Shown here piece after piece: positions 24,168 to 34,600 of a stretch of 64,000 nucleotides of DNA. The position numbers and the translations under genes are program-made. This DNA is from Actinobacteria bacterium OV320. GTDB taxonomy: Bacteria; Actinomycetota; Actinomycetes; Streptomycetales; Streptomycetaceae. The number at the start of each line of letters is the position of its first letter. Positions within the stretch are counted from its first letter, which is position 1. Below the pieces are notes generated by a model. The model did not search any database and was not told the origin of the DNA. It saw only the letters and a program-made list of their open reading frames with translations. The stretch covers positions 28,647 to 92,646 of the forward strand of contig LJCX01000038.1 of the NCBI GenBank assembly GCA_001298545.1. The letters run 5' to 3'.

Positions 24168-27100
24168 TTACGGAGAATGTACTGATCCTGGCGGCTGGAA
24201 GAAGTGCCCATCGGCTGCATCCCACCACTCGGTCAGGCCTTGATCAATGTACGAGTTGAATTCATCGAATCGACTTGCCGGAATTCTCCACTCAGTCAGC
24301 CCCTCGGTCAGCCCCATCGAATTCTCGAGCGGGAATTCCAGATTTCCGAACGCCTCCCTGAATCCCGGCTTCATCGTGAATACATGCATCCCTAGATCGT
24401 GCCCATTACCTGCATAGTGAGCCGCCCCCTCGGGAAGGTTGGACAGATATGCCGTTGGATGGTCTCCAGCGTGATTAGCTACATTTAGGCCGCTTGCTTC
24501 ACTGGCCTTATTACCTGTCCCGGGAGAGCGGTAAAGCGGTACCTGATCAGTTGTGGGGCAATTGTGTACCAGTACCGGCATAGTGTTAGCGAGTACATAG
24601 TACGTATGCAGGTCGTTGACCGTCAGGTTATACATGTACTGATCGCCGGGGCGAACAGTTACGGAGACGACGCTGACGTGCTGGTTAGTCGCGGTGTTGA
24701 GTGCGTGGCCGACAGCAAGGCTGCCCGTGGGTACCCACTTATGGAGGGTGTCATCCCAGATGAGGTGCTTGGCAGTGGTGTGCAATACGCCTGTCGTGCC
24801 ATCCGCTTGGCGAATACGAAGGTCGATGAGGTCGTAGTCGTGATTGATCCACACTGCCGAGACAGCGCGTCCCCCCTGGCGCTTGCCCGTCTTTGGGTCG
24901 GCCGTTGCGACCTTGTCGCCAGTTTTGATCTTGCCAATGGGCTTGGACTTGCCACTGGTCAGCAGCACAGGTGTGTCGGGCGTGAAGCTCTTGCACGGGC
25001 TCCGCCCCTTGGTGAGGAAGGCCACCAGCGCGAATGCGCCGATCCGTCCGGTGGCGTGCTCGCCGTCGCCGTTCTTGTACTCGGTGTAGATACTGACGGC
25101 GGTTTCTTTCATGCCAAACAGGGCGGGGATGGCTTGCTTGGCGATGACTCCTGGCACGGTCAGGCCTGCGCAGCTGCCCCAGCCGTCTCCGAGGAGGCAG
25201 TCACCCACCGTATTGACGTTGGAGAGGGCTTGGTTGACCACGCTCGCGCCCATGTCTTTGAACTGGTCGACGAATCCGGAGAAGTAGCCGCCGAGCCCGC
25301 TTTTGTGGCTGACGTGGCTCCAGTGGCCGTGGCCTCCGCCTCCACTGTTGGCGGTTCCGCTTTTGCTGGCAACGGTATTGGTGGGAGTACTGCCTGTGCC
25401 GAATTCATCACGCATGGCCGCATCGGTGCTGACCTTGTTGCCGGGCGTGGAGTTGAGGCAGGAGGGGCAGTTGCGGGTCGGGCAATCGGGGCCCGCGCAC
25501 AATCCGCTGGGGTCGCTGTGGGTGATGGGGTTGCCTGCGGCGTAGGTGTAGCCGGCGAGTTGTTGGTCGTCGGTGGCTTCGAAGAGAGGGTCGAGGCTGG
25601 CGAAGCGGCCGAGGGTGGGGTCGTATTGGCGGGCGCCGAGTTGGGTGAGGCCGGTGTTGGTGTTGTCGGGGGCGTTGAGGAATCCGCGGTTGTCGAGCCA
25701 GTTGACGGTGGTGCCGCGGGCGCCGCCGTAGGGGGTGAACTGGCGCCAGGTGGGGGTCTGGGCGGTGTTGTCGAGGTAGAGGCTGCTGGTGCCGTGGGGG
25801 TCGCTGATTTCGAATTTGTAGTTGGTGCCGGTTCCTGTGCGGACTGCGGTGCCGCCGCCGGGCAGGGGGAGGTAGCGGACGCCGGTGGTGGTGGTTCCGG
25901 TGAGGGTGAGCTGTTCGCCGGGCAGGTAGAGGGTGGTGCTGGCGGGGTCGGTCTGGAGCAGGACGTTGCCGTCGGCGTCGTAGATGTAGCCGGTGGTGCC
26001 GGTCTTGCCGCCGCTGACCTGGGTGAGCTGTCCGGCGTCGTTCCAGGTCAGGGTCTGGTTGCCGGAGGCGAGGGTGTTGCGGGTGGTGGTGTTGCCGGTC
26101 TTGTCGTAGGTGTAGCTGGTGGTGGCGGTGCTGGCACCGCTGGCCTGGGTGGAGGCCAGGGCATGGGGCTGGGCGGTGGCGTTGCCGTTGTAGTCGTAGG
26201 TGTAGCTGGTGGTGGTGTCGCTGCCGCCGGTAGTGGAGTGTTCGACCTGGTGCTGGCGTTGTCCGAGGACGTCGAAGTCCCAGCTGGTCCAGTACGCGGT
26301 GCCGCCGGTGAGTGGGTCGCCGACCTGGGCGTGGGCGCTTGCGGTGGGGGCGGCGTCGCAGCTGTCGGTAGCGGTCCAGGCTTGGGTGAGTCGGTTGAGT
26401 TCGTCGTACTGGTAGCACTGGGTCTCGGGAGCCGTAGTAGCTCCCAGGCGCGTGGTGACCTGCTTGGTGATGTTGCCTGCGGGGTCGTAAGAGTAGTTCT
26501 GTTCGTCGATCTTCGCCGTTGTGGCAGACCCGGTCACCCGTTGGTCGGTGAGTGCTCCCGTGTGCGGGTCGTATTCGTTGGTGAGGTAGGCCAGGTCGGT
26601 GAGCTGGCCCAAGGTCGCCTGAAGTACTTGGCCGTAGGCACTGTAGGCGGTGCTCTTGGCGTAGACGTAGGACGTGGAGCCCAGTGCGTTGGGCAGGTCC
26701 AAGGCGCTGGTGTAGCCGTGGGTGACGATCTCGTTGGGCAGGCCACCGCCGAGGGGATAGTTGTCGGTGAGGAGCTCGCCGCTGTTGGCGCTGTAGGTGT
26801 GGCGGAAGGTGTAGCTCTTGCCGCCGAGCGCTCCGTGGACGGCCGGGATGGTAATGGACTGACCGAGTGATTCGCCGAAGGCGTTGAAGGCCAACTGCTG
26901 AGTTGTGTAGGTGTTTCCGGCGTTGTAGGAAGTGGCGGTGGTCTTCTGGCCGATCGGGTTGGTGACGCCGGAGACGGCGTTGTCGTTGTCGTAGGTCCAG
27001 GCAGCTGTCTGGTTGCCGCTCGCGCCAGGAGTCTGAGCAGCGGCCGTGGCGGCGTACTGGCCCGTCTGGCGGTTCAACACGTCGTAGGTGTTGGAGATGC

Positions 27101-30100
27101 TCTTGCCGCGGGCGTCGGTGGTCTGGGTGAGGTTGCCGACTGCGTCATAGACCATGCTGGTGGTGCCGGCGTCTGGGTCGGTCTTGGACGTGGCGCGGCC
27201 GAGGAGGTCGTAGGCGGTGGTCCAGGTACTGCCCTTGGCGGTGACGGTGTTCTGCTTGCCGTGCCCGTCGTATCCGTACGTGATCGCGTTGTAGGTGCCG
27301 CCGGTGACGGAGAACGGGCCCGTGAAGGTGTTGACGGGGATGGTCAGCGTCGGCCGGGTGCTGTAGGAGTCGATCTCGGATGTGCGGCCGAGGGGATCGG
27401 TGCGCGTGGTTTGGACCGTGCCGCCGGTAGGCGGGATGACGGTGGTGGCGTCCCCGCTGTAGACGGTGGTGGTCTTCTGCTTGAGCACCGAGTACTGCAT
27501 GGAGTCGTCGACGACCGCGCGGCCCAGGCCGTCGAGGGTGTAGCGGTCCTGGTTGGGGATCTCCGCGTCCTGCGCGGAGGCCGGCGCCAGGCTCGGAAGG
27601 CTGTTGGGGTCCCAGTAGGCGTTGTTCTTCTTCGACACCCAGCCGTGCGAGTCGTAGAACGACTCGGTGACTATTCGACCGCCCTGCGGGGTCGGCGTCT
27701 GGCTCTGCCGTGACCGGCCGAGTGAGTCGATGAGGGAGTAGGAGGTGACGTAGCCCTGGACGTCGTTCAGGGTGTCGGTGGTGGTGCCGGACTGGCTGGT
27801 CTGGGAGACCGTGTAGGTGTACTTGGCGTCGGCCGGACCGGTGGTGGGGTGGTTGTGCTTCCACACGTCGGTGGTGCGTCCGAGTGCGTCGTAGTGGACG
27901 GTGTCGGTGATCCCGTTGGCGTCGGTGGTGGCCAGGGTGAGCCCGCGGGTGGGGTCGGTGTTGGTGCTGGTCGTTTGGTTCTTGGCGTTGGTGACCGTTG
28001 TGCCGGTGGTCAGGCCGACGCTGTTCACCGTGTAAGCGGTGGATGTCTTGTTGCCGCCCGCGTCGTAGGCGTCCTTGGGGCGGCCGTAGGTGTCGTAGGT
28101 GGCGCGGGTCTGGGTCTGCCAGGTGAACGCGCCGCCGCTGTAGGCGGAGGCGTGCCGGGCCATGGTGATCTCGCCCTTGGTGGGCGCGACTGTCTGGGGG
28201 AAGGCGGTGGCGAAGCTGGTGTCGTCGTAGTACGTCCTCGTCGCAGAGACCACCTGGTCAGGCCGGGAGACGCTGGTGGGTGCGGTGAGGGTGTTGAGGG
28301 TTTTCGGAACGGTGGCCGGACTGTTCTGGCTGAATCCGGCGCAGGCGACCGAGTCGGTCTCCTTGGAGGCTTCGAGTCCGACCAGGTTGGTGGTCGTGTT
28401 GGCCTTGGCGTAGGTGATCGCGGTGCACTGGTCGTACGCGGCGGCGGCGGGCACCGTGTGGGTGTAGCTGTAGGTCAGCAGGCCGAAGTTGTCGTCAGTG
28501 AGGGTCGCGTCGTAGGTGTTGTCCGTCTCCGTGACACGCCAGCTCGTGGTGCCCCCGCTGGTGAGCGCCTGGCGGCTCCAGGTTTCGGCGGTGTTGGTGG
28601 TGTGGGCGGTCAGGGCCGGCAGGCCGGTGCGGGCTCGGGTGGCCGTGGCGGCGGAGATCCAGTAGGAGGTGACGGTGGAGTTGTCCACGCTGCCGCCGAC
28701 ACCGGTGTAGGCGGTGGTCTCCAGGGCGTTGCCCGCCAGCTGGTCGCTGTCGGTGTGCACGCCGCCCTGGGAGTCGGTCACGTTCACCGAGCGGCGGCTG
28801 GAGGAGGACAGCCAGTCGTCGTCCATACCTCGGTAGTAGGAGGTGACCGACTTGGTCTGCGCGTCGTTGACGCCGTCGCCCGTGCGGGTCTCCACGCTCG
28901 CGTAGCCGCGGAACTGGCCCCAGGTGCGGTACTTGGCCTTGACGACTTCGTTGTCGTCGTGGTGCCAGGCGGCGCCACCGTTGTAGAGGTAGTTCGTCTT
29001 CTTTTCCGCCGCGCCGCCGGTGCTGTCGGTCTCCGTCACCTGGGTGACCGCGTATTTCTCGAACCAGTCGGTGATCGGGTTCAGGTAGTCCTTAGGTGTC
29101 CAGGACACCGGGTAGCAGGACTTGGTGTTGGTCTTGGGGTCCGCGCTGGCCACGTAGCTGGCGGTGCAGGCGTCCGGCAGGTCGTAGCTGACGGAGGTCA
29201 GTCCGCCCACTTCGCTGGTGATGCCGGAGATGCGGTAGCGGTAGAGGCCGGGGAAGTTGGAGGTGTCGACCCGGTTCTTCAGGTCCACGCCTGCGAACTT
29301 CACGTCTGGCAGGGTGATCGGGGAGGTGGAGCCGCCGGCGGTGGTGTCGTCGCCTTCGTGGGTGATCGAGGCCAGCCACAGTGTGGGCGAGGTGCCGTCT
29401 CCGGTGGCCGGCTCGCTCTGATGCAGGGTGTAGGTGTCGACCGCCTGGTACTTGGCGGCCGTCACGCTGTACTGCTGAACCTTGACCGAGGCCAGTCGGA
29501 CAGTGGAGAAGAACGTCGGCCCGTGCGCGGCGCAGGTCGCCCCTGAGGCGCAGACCAGGTCGTAGGGGACGTCCGGGTACTGGCTGGCGGCGGTGCTTGC
29601 CGACAGCGGGTCGCACGTGGTCAGGGTGCAGCGCGCGGCGGTGGTGAGGACGATCTGGTCGGGGACGGTGCCGTAGGCGCCGCCGTCGCGGAAGCCGTAG
29701 TCGATGCGGGCCAGGTGGGAGTCGCGGACGTAGGAGACGTTGCGGGCGCCGTTTTCCTCGCCGTAGTAGTTGGTGTCCTGGGCGTAGTAGTAGGCCATGG
29801 CGGTGGCGTGGGGGTCCACGACGTAGTCGAGGTGCCACTTGTAGGCCATGGTGCACACCGAGGCGCTGAACCCGGACGAGCTGTAGCAGGGGTCGCCGGA
29901 GTGCGCGGAGTACACCGGGACGCTGTCCACGGACTTCGTCGTGGCCTTGCCGCTGGTCCAGCCTGGTAGTTGGTTGCGGCCGAACTGGTACTGGGTGCCG
30001 TCCCGTTCGGTGACGATCCAGTAGTCGGTGTTGTAGGTGCCCGAGCCGTTGTTCGCGTTGGTGACGTGCTTGACGGTCGCGCCGTTGTCGTCGGCCGGCT

Positions 30101-31319
30101 TCCACGTGCCGTCGCTGTCGTTCTTCACCAGCGAGGTGGAGGAGCCGTTGAGCGACAGCGTCAGGATCGGCCCGTCGTAGCAGTGGTCGCCGCTGGAGAC
30201 CGGTGAGGCGCTGCCTTCCGGGCTGTCCGAGCAGGAGGTGAAGCTCTGCTCGATGTAGGAGTCGGGTGTCGCCCATCCGTCGCCCACCCAGGAAGCCTGG
30301 GCCTGGGTGGAGGAGGTCTGACCGTCCACCGAGCCGGAGTCGTAGGCCAGGCCTATCGACGGCTTCAGTGAACCCGACGAGGTGGCCGGCGCGATGGGGT
30401 AGTTGTAGGTGAACGAGCCCGTCGAGCTTCCGCCGGACCAGGAGCCGGACGGCGCCAGCGCGGTCGCCTCGTAGCTGCCGGCCGCCCCGCCCTCTGCTGT
30501 GGCGGTGGCGGTCGCTGCCAGCACCATCATCTCGGCACCGCTGGCGGCATCCGCCGCCGAGCTGGTATACGAGGCCGGCCTGGCAGCAGTGCGGCCGGAC
30601 ACTGCAGCCCGGGATGGGTATGTCTGTGGCTGGGAGCCCTGAAGAGTAAGGGTGGTCGCCAGCTCGTGGGTCGCGGGATTCTGGTCGGTAGCGAGGGGGG
30701 TCTGGGTTCGGCAAGCGGCGCGCTGCGGGGTGGTCAGGGCGCAAGCGGGGAGTTTGACCAGGTGCAGACGTTCGGCGTAATTGCCGCCGTAGGCCTGCGC
30801 GAACGCGCTGTAGTCCAGGCCCAATTGCACGTTCCCTTTGCCGCCGGTGGCAGGCTGGGCCGTGAGTACGACACCGGTTACGCCGAGCATGGTCGCGTCC
30901 TGGTGGGGCAGCACGCGTACCGAGACACCGCTTGGGCCCTGGTACGAGCCCTTGACCGGGCTCACCGCACGCGCCCAGACCGGTGTGCCGGCAGCCGATA
31001 TCTTGGCCCCTTGCTTCGCGCCGGTTTGCGGGGCGACCAGGGCGGCGGTGCCGGTCACTGCGGCCGGCCACTGGGCCTTCGCCGGGTGGAAGTCCCGCTT
31101 GGTCTGGTCCTTGACCTTGAGTTTGCGCGGGGTGAGGGTCGTGACACCCTTCACCGCCGGAGCCTGTTGCACGGCAGGGGCCCCGGCACGGTCCTGGGTA
31201 TCAGCGGCTGCTGGAACCGCGGCCGGTGCGGCCAGGGCCAGCGCCACCATGACGCCGACGATCCGGTGCCGAGCACCGACACGGCGTACGTTCTGTCTCA
31301 GCCAACCTGTCCTGGACAT
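24168..31319 (-). CDS. Secreted Rhs-repeat polymorphic toxin with HINT domain
   Basis: A 2383-residue secreted toxin. A basic N-terminus and the hydrophobic VGVMVALALAAPAAVPAAA form a signal peptide. YD/RHS repeats (for example YDAVGNLTQTTDARG) fill roughly residues 1050–1940, and the Rhs core ends with RFASLDPL and DPSGL. A HINT autoprotease follows (about residues 2105–2255: CKSFTPDTPVLL to PVLVHNC). The last 125 residues are the toxin tip: LYRSPGTGNKASEASG, TAYLSNLPEGAAHYA, GLTEWRIPASRF. The R, S and E in these three segments are placed as in R-S-E ADP-ribosyltransferases, which is tentative. Start ATG 31319 has a GGGGGG ribosome site; ATG 31325 is possible. The SUFU gene downstream is the likely immunity partner. 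Confidence 0.88.
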   Translation of the reverse strand: MSRTGWLRQNVRRVGARHRIVGVMVALALAAPAAVPAAADTQDRAGAPAVQQAPAVKGVTTLTPRKLKVKDQTKRDFHPAKAQWPAAVTGTAALVAPQTGAKQGAKISAAGTPVWARAVSPVKGSYQGPSGVSVRVLPHQDATMLGVTGVVLTAQPATGGKGNVQLGLDYSAFAQAYGGNYAERLHLVKLPACALTTPQRAACRTQTPLATDQNPATHELATTLTLQGSQPQTYPSRAAVSGRTAARPASYTSSAADAASGAEMMVLAATATATAEGGAAGSYEATALAPSGSWSGGSSTGSFTYNYPIAPATSSGSLKPSIGLAYDSGSVDGQTSSTQAQASWVGDGWATPDSYIEQSFTSCSDSPEGSASPVSSGDHCYDGPILTLSLNGSSTSLVKNDSDGTWKPADDNGATVKHVTNANNGSGTYNTDYWIVTERDGTQYQFGRNQLPGWTSGKATTKSVDSVPVYSAHSGDPCYSSSGFSASVCTMAYKWHLDYVVDPHATAMAYYYAQDTNYYGEENGARNVSYVRDSHLARIDYGFRDGGAYGTVPDQIVLTTAARCTLTTCDPLSASTAASQYPDVPYDLVCASGATCAAHGPTFFSTVRLASVKVQQYSVTAAKYQAVDTYTLHQSEPATGDGTSPTLWLASITHEGDDTTAGGSTSPITLPDVKFAGVDLKNRVDTSNFPGLYRYRISGITSEVGGLTSVSYDLPDACTASYVASADPKTNTKSCYPVSWTPKDYLNPITDWFEKYAVTQVTETDSTGGAAEKKTNYLYNGGAAWHHDDNEVVKAKYRTWGQFRGYASVETRTGDGVNDAQTKSVTSYYRGMDDDWLSSSSRRSVNVTDSQGGVHTDSDQLAGNALETTAYTGVGGSVDNSTVTSYWISAATATRARTGLPALTAHTTNTAETWSRQALTSGGTTSWRVTETDNTYDATLTDDNFGLLTYSYTHTVPAAAAYDQCTAITYAKANTTTNLVGLEASKETDSVACAGFSQNSPATVPKTLNTLTAPTSVSRPDQVVSATRTYYDDTSFATAFPQTVAPTKGEITMARHASAYSGGAFTWQTQTRATYDTYGRPKDAYDAGGNKTSTAYTVNSVGLTTGTTVTNAKNQTTSTNTDPTRGLTLATTDANGITDTVHYDALGRTTDVWKHNHPTTGPADAKYTYTVSQTSQSGTTTDTLNDVQGYVTSYSLIDSLGRSRQSQTPTPQGGRIVTESFYDSHGWVSKKNNAYWDPNSLPSLAPASAQDAEIPNQDRYTLDGLGRAVVDDSMQYSVLKQKTTTVYSGDATTVIPPTGGTVQTTRTDPLGRTSEIDSYSTRPTLTIPVNTFTGPFSVTGGTYNAITYGYDGHGKQNTVTAKGSTWTTAYDLLGRATSKTDPDAGTTSMVYDAVGNLTQTTDARGKSISNTYDVLNRQTGQYAATAAAQTPGASGNQTAAWTYDNDNAVSGVTNPIGQKTTATSYNAGNTYTTQQLAFNAFGESLGQSITIPAVHGALGGKSYTFRHTYSANSGELLTDNYPLGGGLPNEIVTHGYTSALDLPNALGSTSYVYAKSTAYSAYGQVLQATLGQLTDLAYLTNEYDPHTGALTDQRVTGSATTAKIDEQNYSYDPAGNITKQVTTRLGATTAPETQCYQYDELNRLTQAWTATDSCDAAPTASAHAQVGDPLTGGTAYWTSWDFDVLGQRQHQVEHSTTGGSDTTTSYTYDYNGNATAQPHALASTQASGASTATTSYTYDKTGNTTTRNTLASGNQTLTWNDAGQLTQVSGGKTGTTGYIYDADGNVLLQTDPASTTLYLPGEQLTLTGTTTTGVRYLPLPGGGTAVRTGTGTNYKFEISDPHGTSSLYLDNTAQTPTWRQFTPYGGARGTTVNWLDNRGFLNAPDNTNTGLTQLGARQYDPTLGRFASLDPLFEATDDQQLAGYTYAAGNPITHSDPSGLCAGPDCPTRNCPSCLNSTPGNKVSTDAAMRDEFGTGSTPTNTVASKSGTANSGGGGHGHWSHVSHKSGLGGYFSGFVDQFKDMGASVVNQALSNVNTVGDCLLGDGWGSCAGLTVPGVIAKQAIPALFGMKETAVSIYTEYKNGDGEHATGRIGAFALVAFLTKGRSPCKSFTPDTPVLLTSGKSKPIGKIKTGDKVATADPKTGKRQGGRAVSAVWINHDYDLIDLRIRQADGTTGVLHTTAKHLIWDDTLHKWVPTGSLAVGHALNTATNQHVSVVSVTVRPGDQYMYNLTVNDLHTYYVLANTMPVLVHNCPTTDQVPLYRSPGTGNKASEASGLNVANHAGDHPTAYLSNLPEGAAHYAGNGHDLGMHVFTMKPGFREAFGNLEFPLENSMGLTEGLTEWRIPASRFDEFNSYIDQGLTEWWDAADGHFFQPPGSVHSP

Positions 31320-31607
31320 GCCCATCCCCCCACTTGCCCCGTATACAGGCACGACGGCGCGCCGCAACTTGATCAAGATGCGGCTGCGCCGGCGACTATC
31401 GCAGAGCGGGCGAGCTGCCGGACAGTGATCAATTCCGACAACTCTGAACAATCAGAAGCCAAGGATTTGTAAAGCTTGCTGCTCGACACGGACGTGTCAG
31501 GTCATCCCCGCATCAATCAGCCCTGCCCCCGAGAGCAAAAAGCTTGTCCACTGAACGTTGATCGACATAACTGATCGCGTCCGAACAGACCTGGGGGGTA
31601 CCTGACG
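31320..31607. promoter_or_regulatory. Divergent promoter region of the Rhs toxin and FG-GAP genes
   Basis: A 288-base AT-richer gap between divergent genes. It holds a perfect inverted repeat GACACG-GA-CGTGTC (31485–31498) and two AAGCTTG repeats 68 bases apart. A weak TTGTCC (31544) and CATAAC (31566) pair with 16-base spacing could be a promoter for the rightward gene. Confidence 0.4.
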
Positions 31608-34600
31608 GTGAGATCCACCCTGCGCAGAAGGTTGCTGAGCTCGGCGCTCGCTGCCGCGCTCAGCACGCTGTCGCTGTCCGGTGCGGTGGCAACCGCGCAC
31701 GCCGATACGACACCTAAGGCTTCGTCACCGCAGCTGCCGCTGGATGAAGCGCGGGCCTCGAGAAAAGCGCAGTCCTCCGGCAAGGCTGTGGCCGTAGCGG
31801 CGGCGACCACGCCGACGCAGTCGGAAGAAGCCAATCCGAACGGCACCTTCACCTTGACCCAGTCGGTCGCGCCGATACGCAAGTACGCCTCCGGCGCCTG
31901 GAAGCCGTTGGATGCGACACTGGTCCGGCGCTCCGACGGCACCGTCTCCCCAGCGCTCACCACCACGAGTCTGACCCTGTCCGGGGGAGGGGACGGGCCG
32001 CTGGCGGTGATGAAGGATCACAGCCGGTCACTCGCCCTCACAGCGCCGGCCTCGCTCGGGTCGCTGCCCGCCCCGACCCTGGACGGCTCCAGCGCCACCT
32101 ACTCCGAAGTCCTGGACGGAGTGGACCTGAAGGTCACCGCCGATACCCAGGGCGGCTTCTCCGAGGTCCTCGTCGTCAAGAACGCAGAAGCGGCCGCCGA
32201 CCCCGCCCTGAACACGCTCGTCTTCCCCGCCGAAACGAAGAACGTGACACTCTCCGTCGACGCGGCGGGCAACATCTCCGGCCGTGACGCCAGGCATCGC
32301 ACGGTGTTCTCCGCCCCGGCCCCGACGATGTGGGACTCCGCCACCGCCAAGGCCGCCAGCCCAAGTTCGCTGTCCGCCAGCAGGGCCGTGAACTCGGACA
32401 TCGACGAGCCAGGCGTGGGGGCGCACATCGCACCGGTCACCGCCGCCTACACCTCGAAAAGCATCCGGCTGACCCCCGACGCGGGCCTGCTGTCGGCCTC
32501 CGCCACGGTGTACCCCGTCTACATCGACCCCACCTACAGTGCAGCGGGCGGCACCGTGAGCAGCTGGACGTGGGTCAACTCGGCCGCTCCCAACACCAGT
32601 TTCTGGAAGGACACCAGCGCCACCGGCCTGCACGTGGGCTACCAGGGCTGGGAGACCCCCTACCACGACTCACGGGCGTACGCGAAGTTCTCGGTGGACA
32701 GCCGGCTCTTCGGAGCGACGGTCATCGACTCCCACTTCTACGCCACCGAGACGTACGCGCCGTCGTGCACCGCGACGCCGGTGGAACTGTGGCAGACCGG
32801 TCCGATCAGCTCCAGCACCACTTGGGCCAACAAGCCGGCCCGAACCACCCAGTGGGGCACGAAAACCGTGGCCTACGGCTACGACCCTTCCTGCCCGGCG
32901 CAGTCCCTCGGTTTCGACATCACCTCCCACATGCAAGATGTCGCCGACGACGGAAATTTGAGCAGCCTGACGCTGGGTCTGCAGGCCCCCGACGACGACG
33001 ATTCGAACAAGTACAGCTGGAAGAAGTTCGACCACGCCACCCTCTCGATGTCCACCACCTACAACCACCGGCCCTACAAACCCTCGACGCTCGTCACGTC
33101 GCCGGCTACCACCTGCAGCAGCGCCGTCAAGACCATCGGTGACGGCGACGTGTCCCTGTACGCGAAGGTCTCCGACCCCGACGGCGGCACCCTGTCCACC
33201 ACCTTCAACATCACCAAGACCAGCGGTGGCACGCAGATTGCCAAGCCCACCGTGTCCGCAGCGTCGGGGAAGAACGCCGTCTATATACTGAAGAAACCAG
33301 TGCTGGAGGCCGCGGCCGGAGGCTCGCCACTGGGCGTCACGTGGAACGTCACCTCCTCCGACGGCACCTCTACCTCACCCGTATCGGCGACCTGCAAGTT
33401 CCAGTTCGATGCCAGCCGACCCGGCTCCCCTGCCATCACCGACTCCTCCGCATACGACTGCGGTGACGACGCCAGCCCGGCCCCCTATCAGGTCGGCCAA
33501 CCAGCCGGCTTCACCGTAACGCCCAACGCTTCCGGCGGGACCACCGCCAGCTACCTCTACCAGCTCAACGGCACCACCCCGGTCTCCCTGGCCAGCACCG
33601 GATCCAGCACATCCATCAGCATCACCCCCACCCGGGGAACGAACGTGCTGACCGTCACCGCGGTCTCGGCCGGCGGCAACATCGGCGACACCGCTAACTG
33701 CATCCTCCTCGCCTCCCCCGCGGCCACCGCCGTCGACGGTGACATGACCGGCGACGGCCTCGCCGACCTGACCACAGTGGGCGCGCAGGCGGGCCTGTCC
33801 AGCGGACTATGGCTGGCCCACGGCACCACCGACGGACAGCTCACCACCAGCGCTACCAACCTGGGCGTGCAAGGCACCGGCGCCAACTCCGCAGGCTCAC
33901 CGGCGGACTGGACCGGCACGCAGGCCATCGCCGGACATTTCAACAGCGGCGCCGGCTTCAATGACGTCCTGGACTACAACCCCGCCACGGGCAGCGGCTC
34001 AGTACTGTTCGGCGGCGGCAATGGCTCAGCGCTACGCCCCTACAGCGGCGACCAGGCCAACATCAATTACACGGCCTTCACTGATGGCACCGGCAATAGG
34101 GCCACCAGCATCGCCAGCGGCGGCAACCTTTACCACACGGTCAACGGGGAACCCGCCACCGGCTACCCCGACCTGCTCATGATCGTGGGCGGACAGCTCT
34201 GGAACGAGCCCAGCATCCCCTTCCCCGGTGGATTCGCCGGCGTCGACAACGCGCTTTCGCTGGGCGGCACCAACCCCACCGGCACCGGCGACTGGACCAG
34301 CTGGAGCATCACCAGCAGCCTCATCAACGGGCTGCCCGCACTGTTCGCCCGCCACAACAGCACCGGCGCGCTGTACTACTACACCCCGCAACAACTGCTG
34401 GCCCTCGCGGGCGGCAACCAGGTGGCCCCGTTGCTGGTCGCCAGCAGCGGCTACAGTTCCGCAGCGCTGCCGGTCCTGCAGGCCGCTGACCTGAACGACG
34501 ACGGCACCCCGGACCTGCGGACTGTCTCTTCCAACGGCGCGAGCACTGCGCGGATCTTCAACGCGGCCGCCGGTACCCTGACCGCGCAGACGGCTCAGAC

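Noticed and set aside
24564..29546. Long rightward open frames (24564–26870 and 27849–29546) opposite the Rhs gene
   Set aside because: They are antisense shadows of the Rhs repeats: Gly/Val-rich, no domains, no ribosome sites, and the opposite frame has a signal peptide, RHS repeats and HINT.
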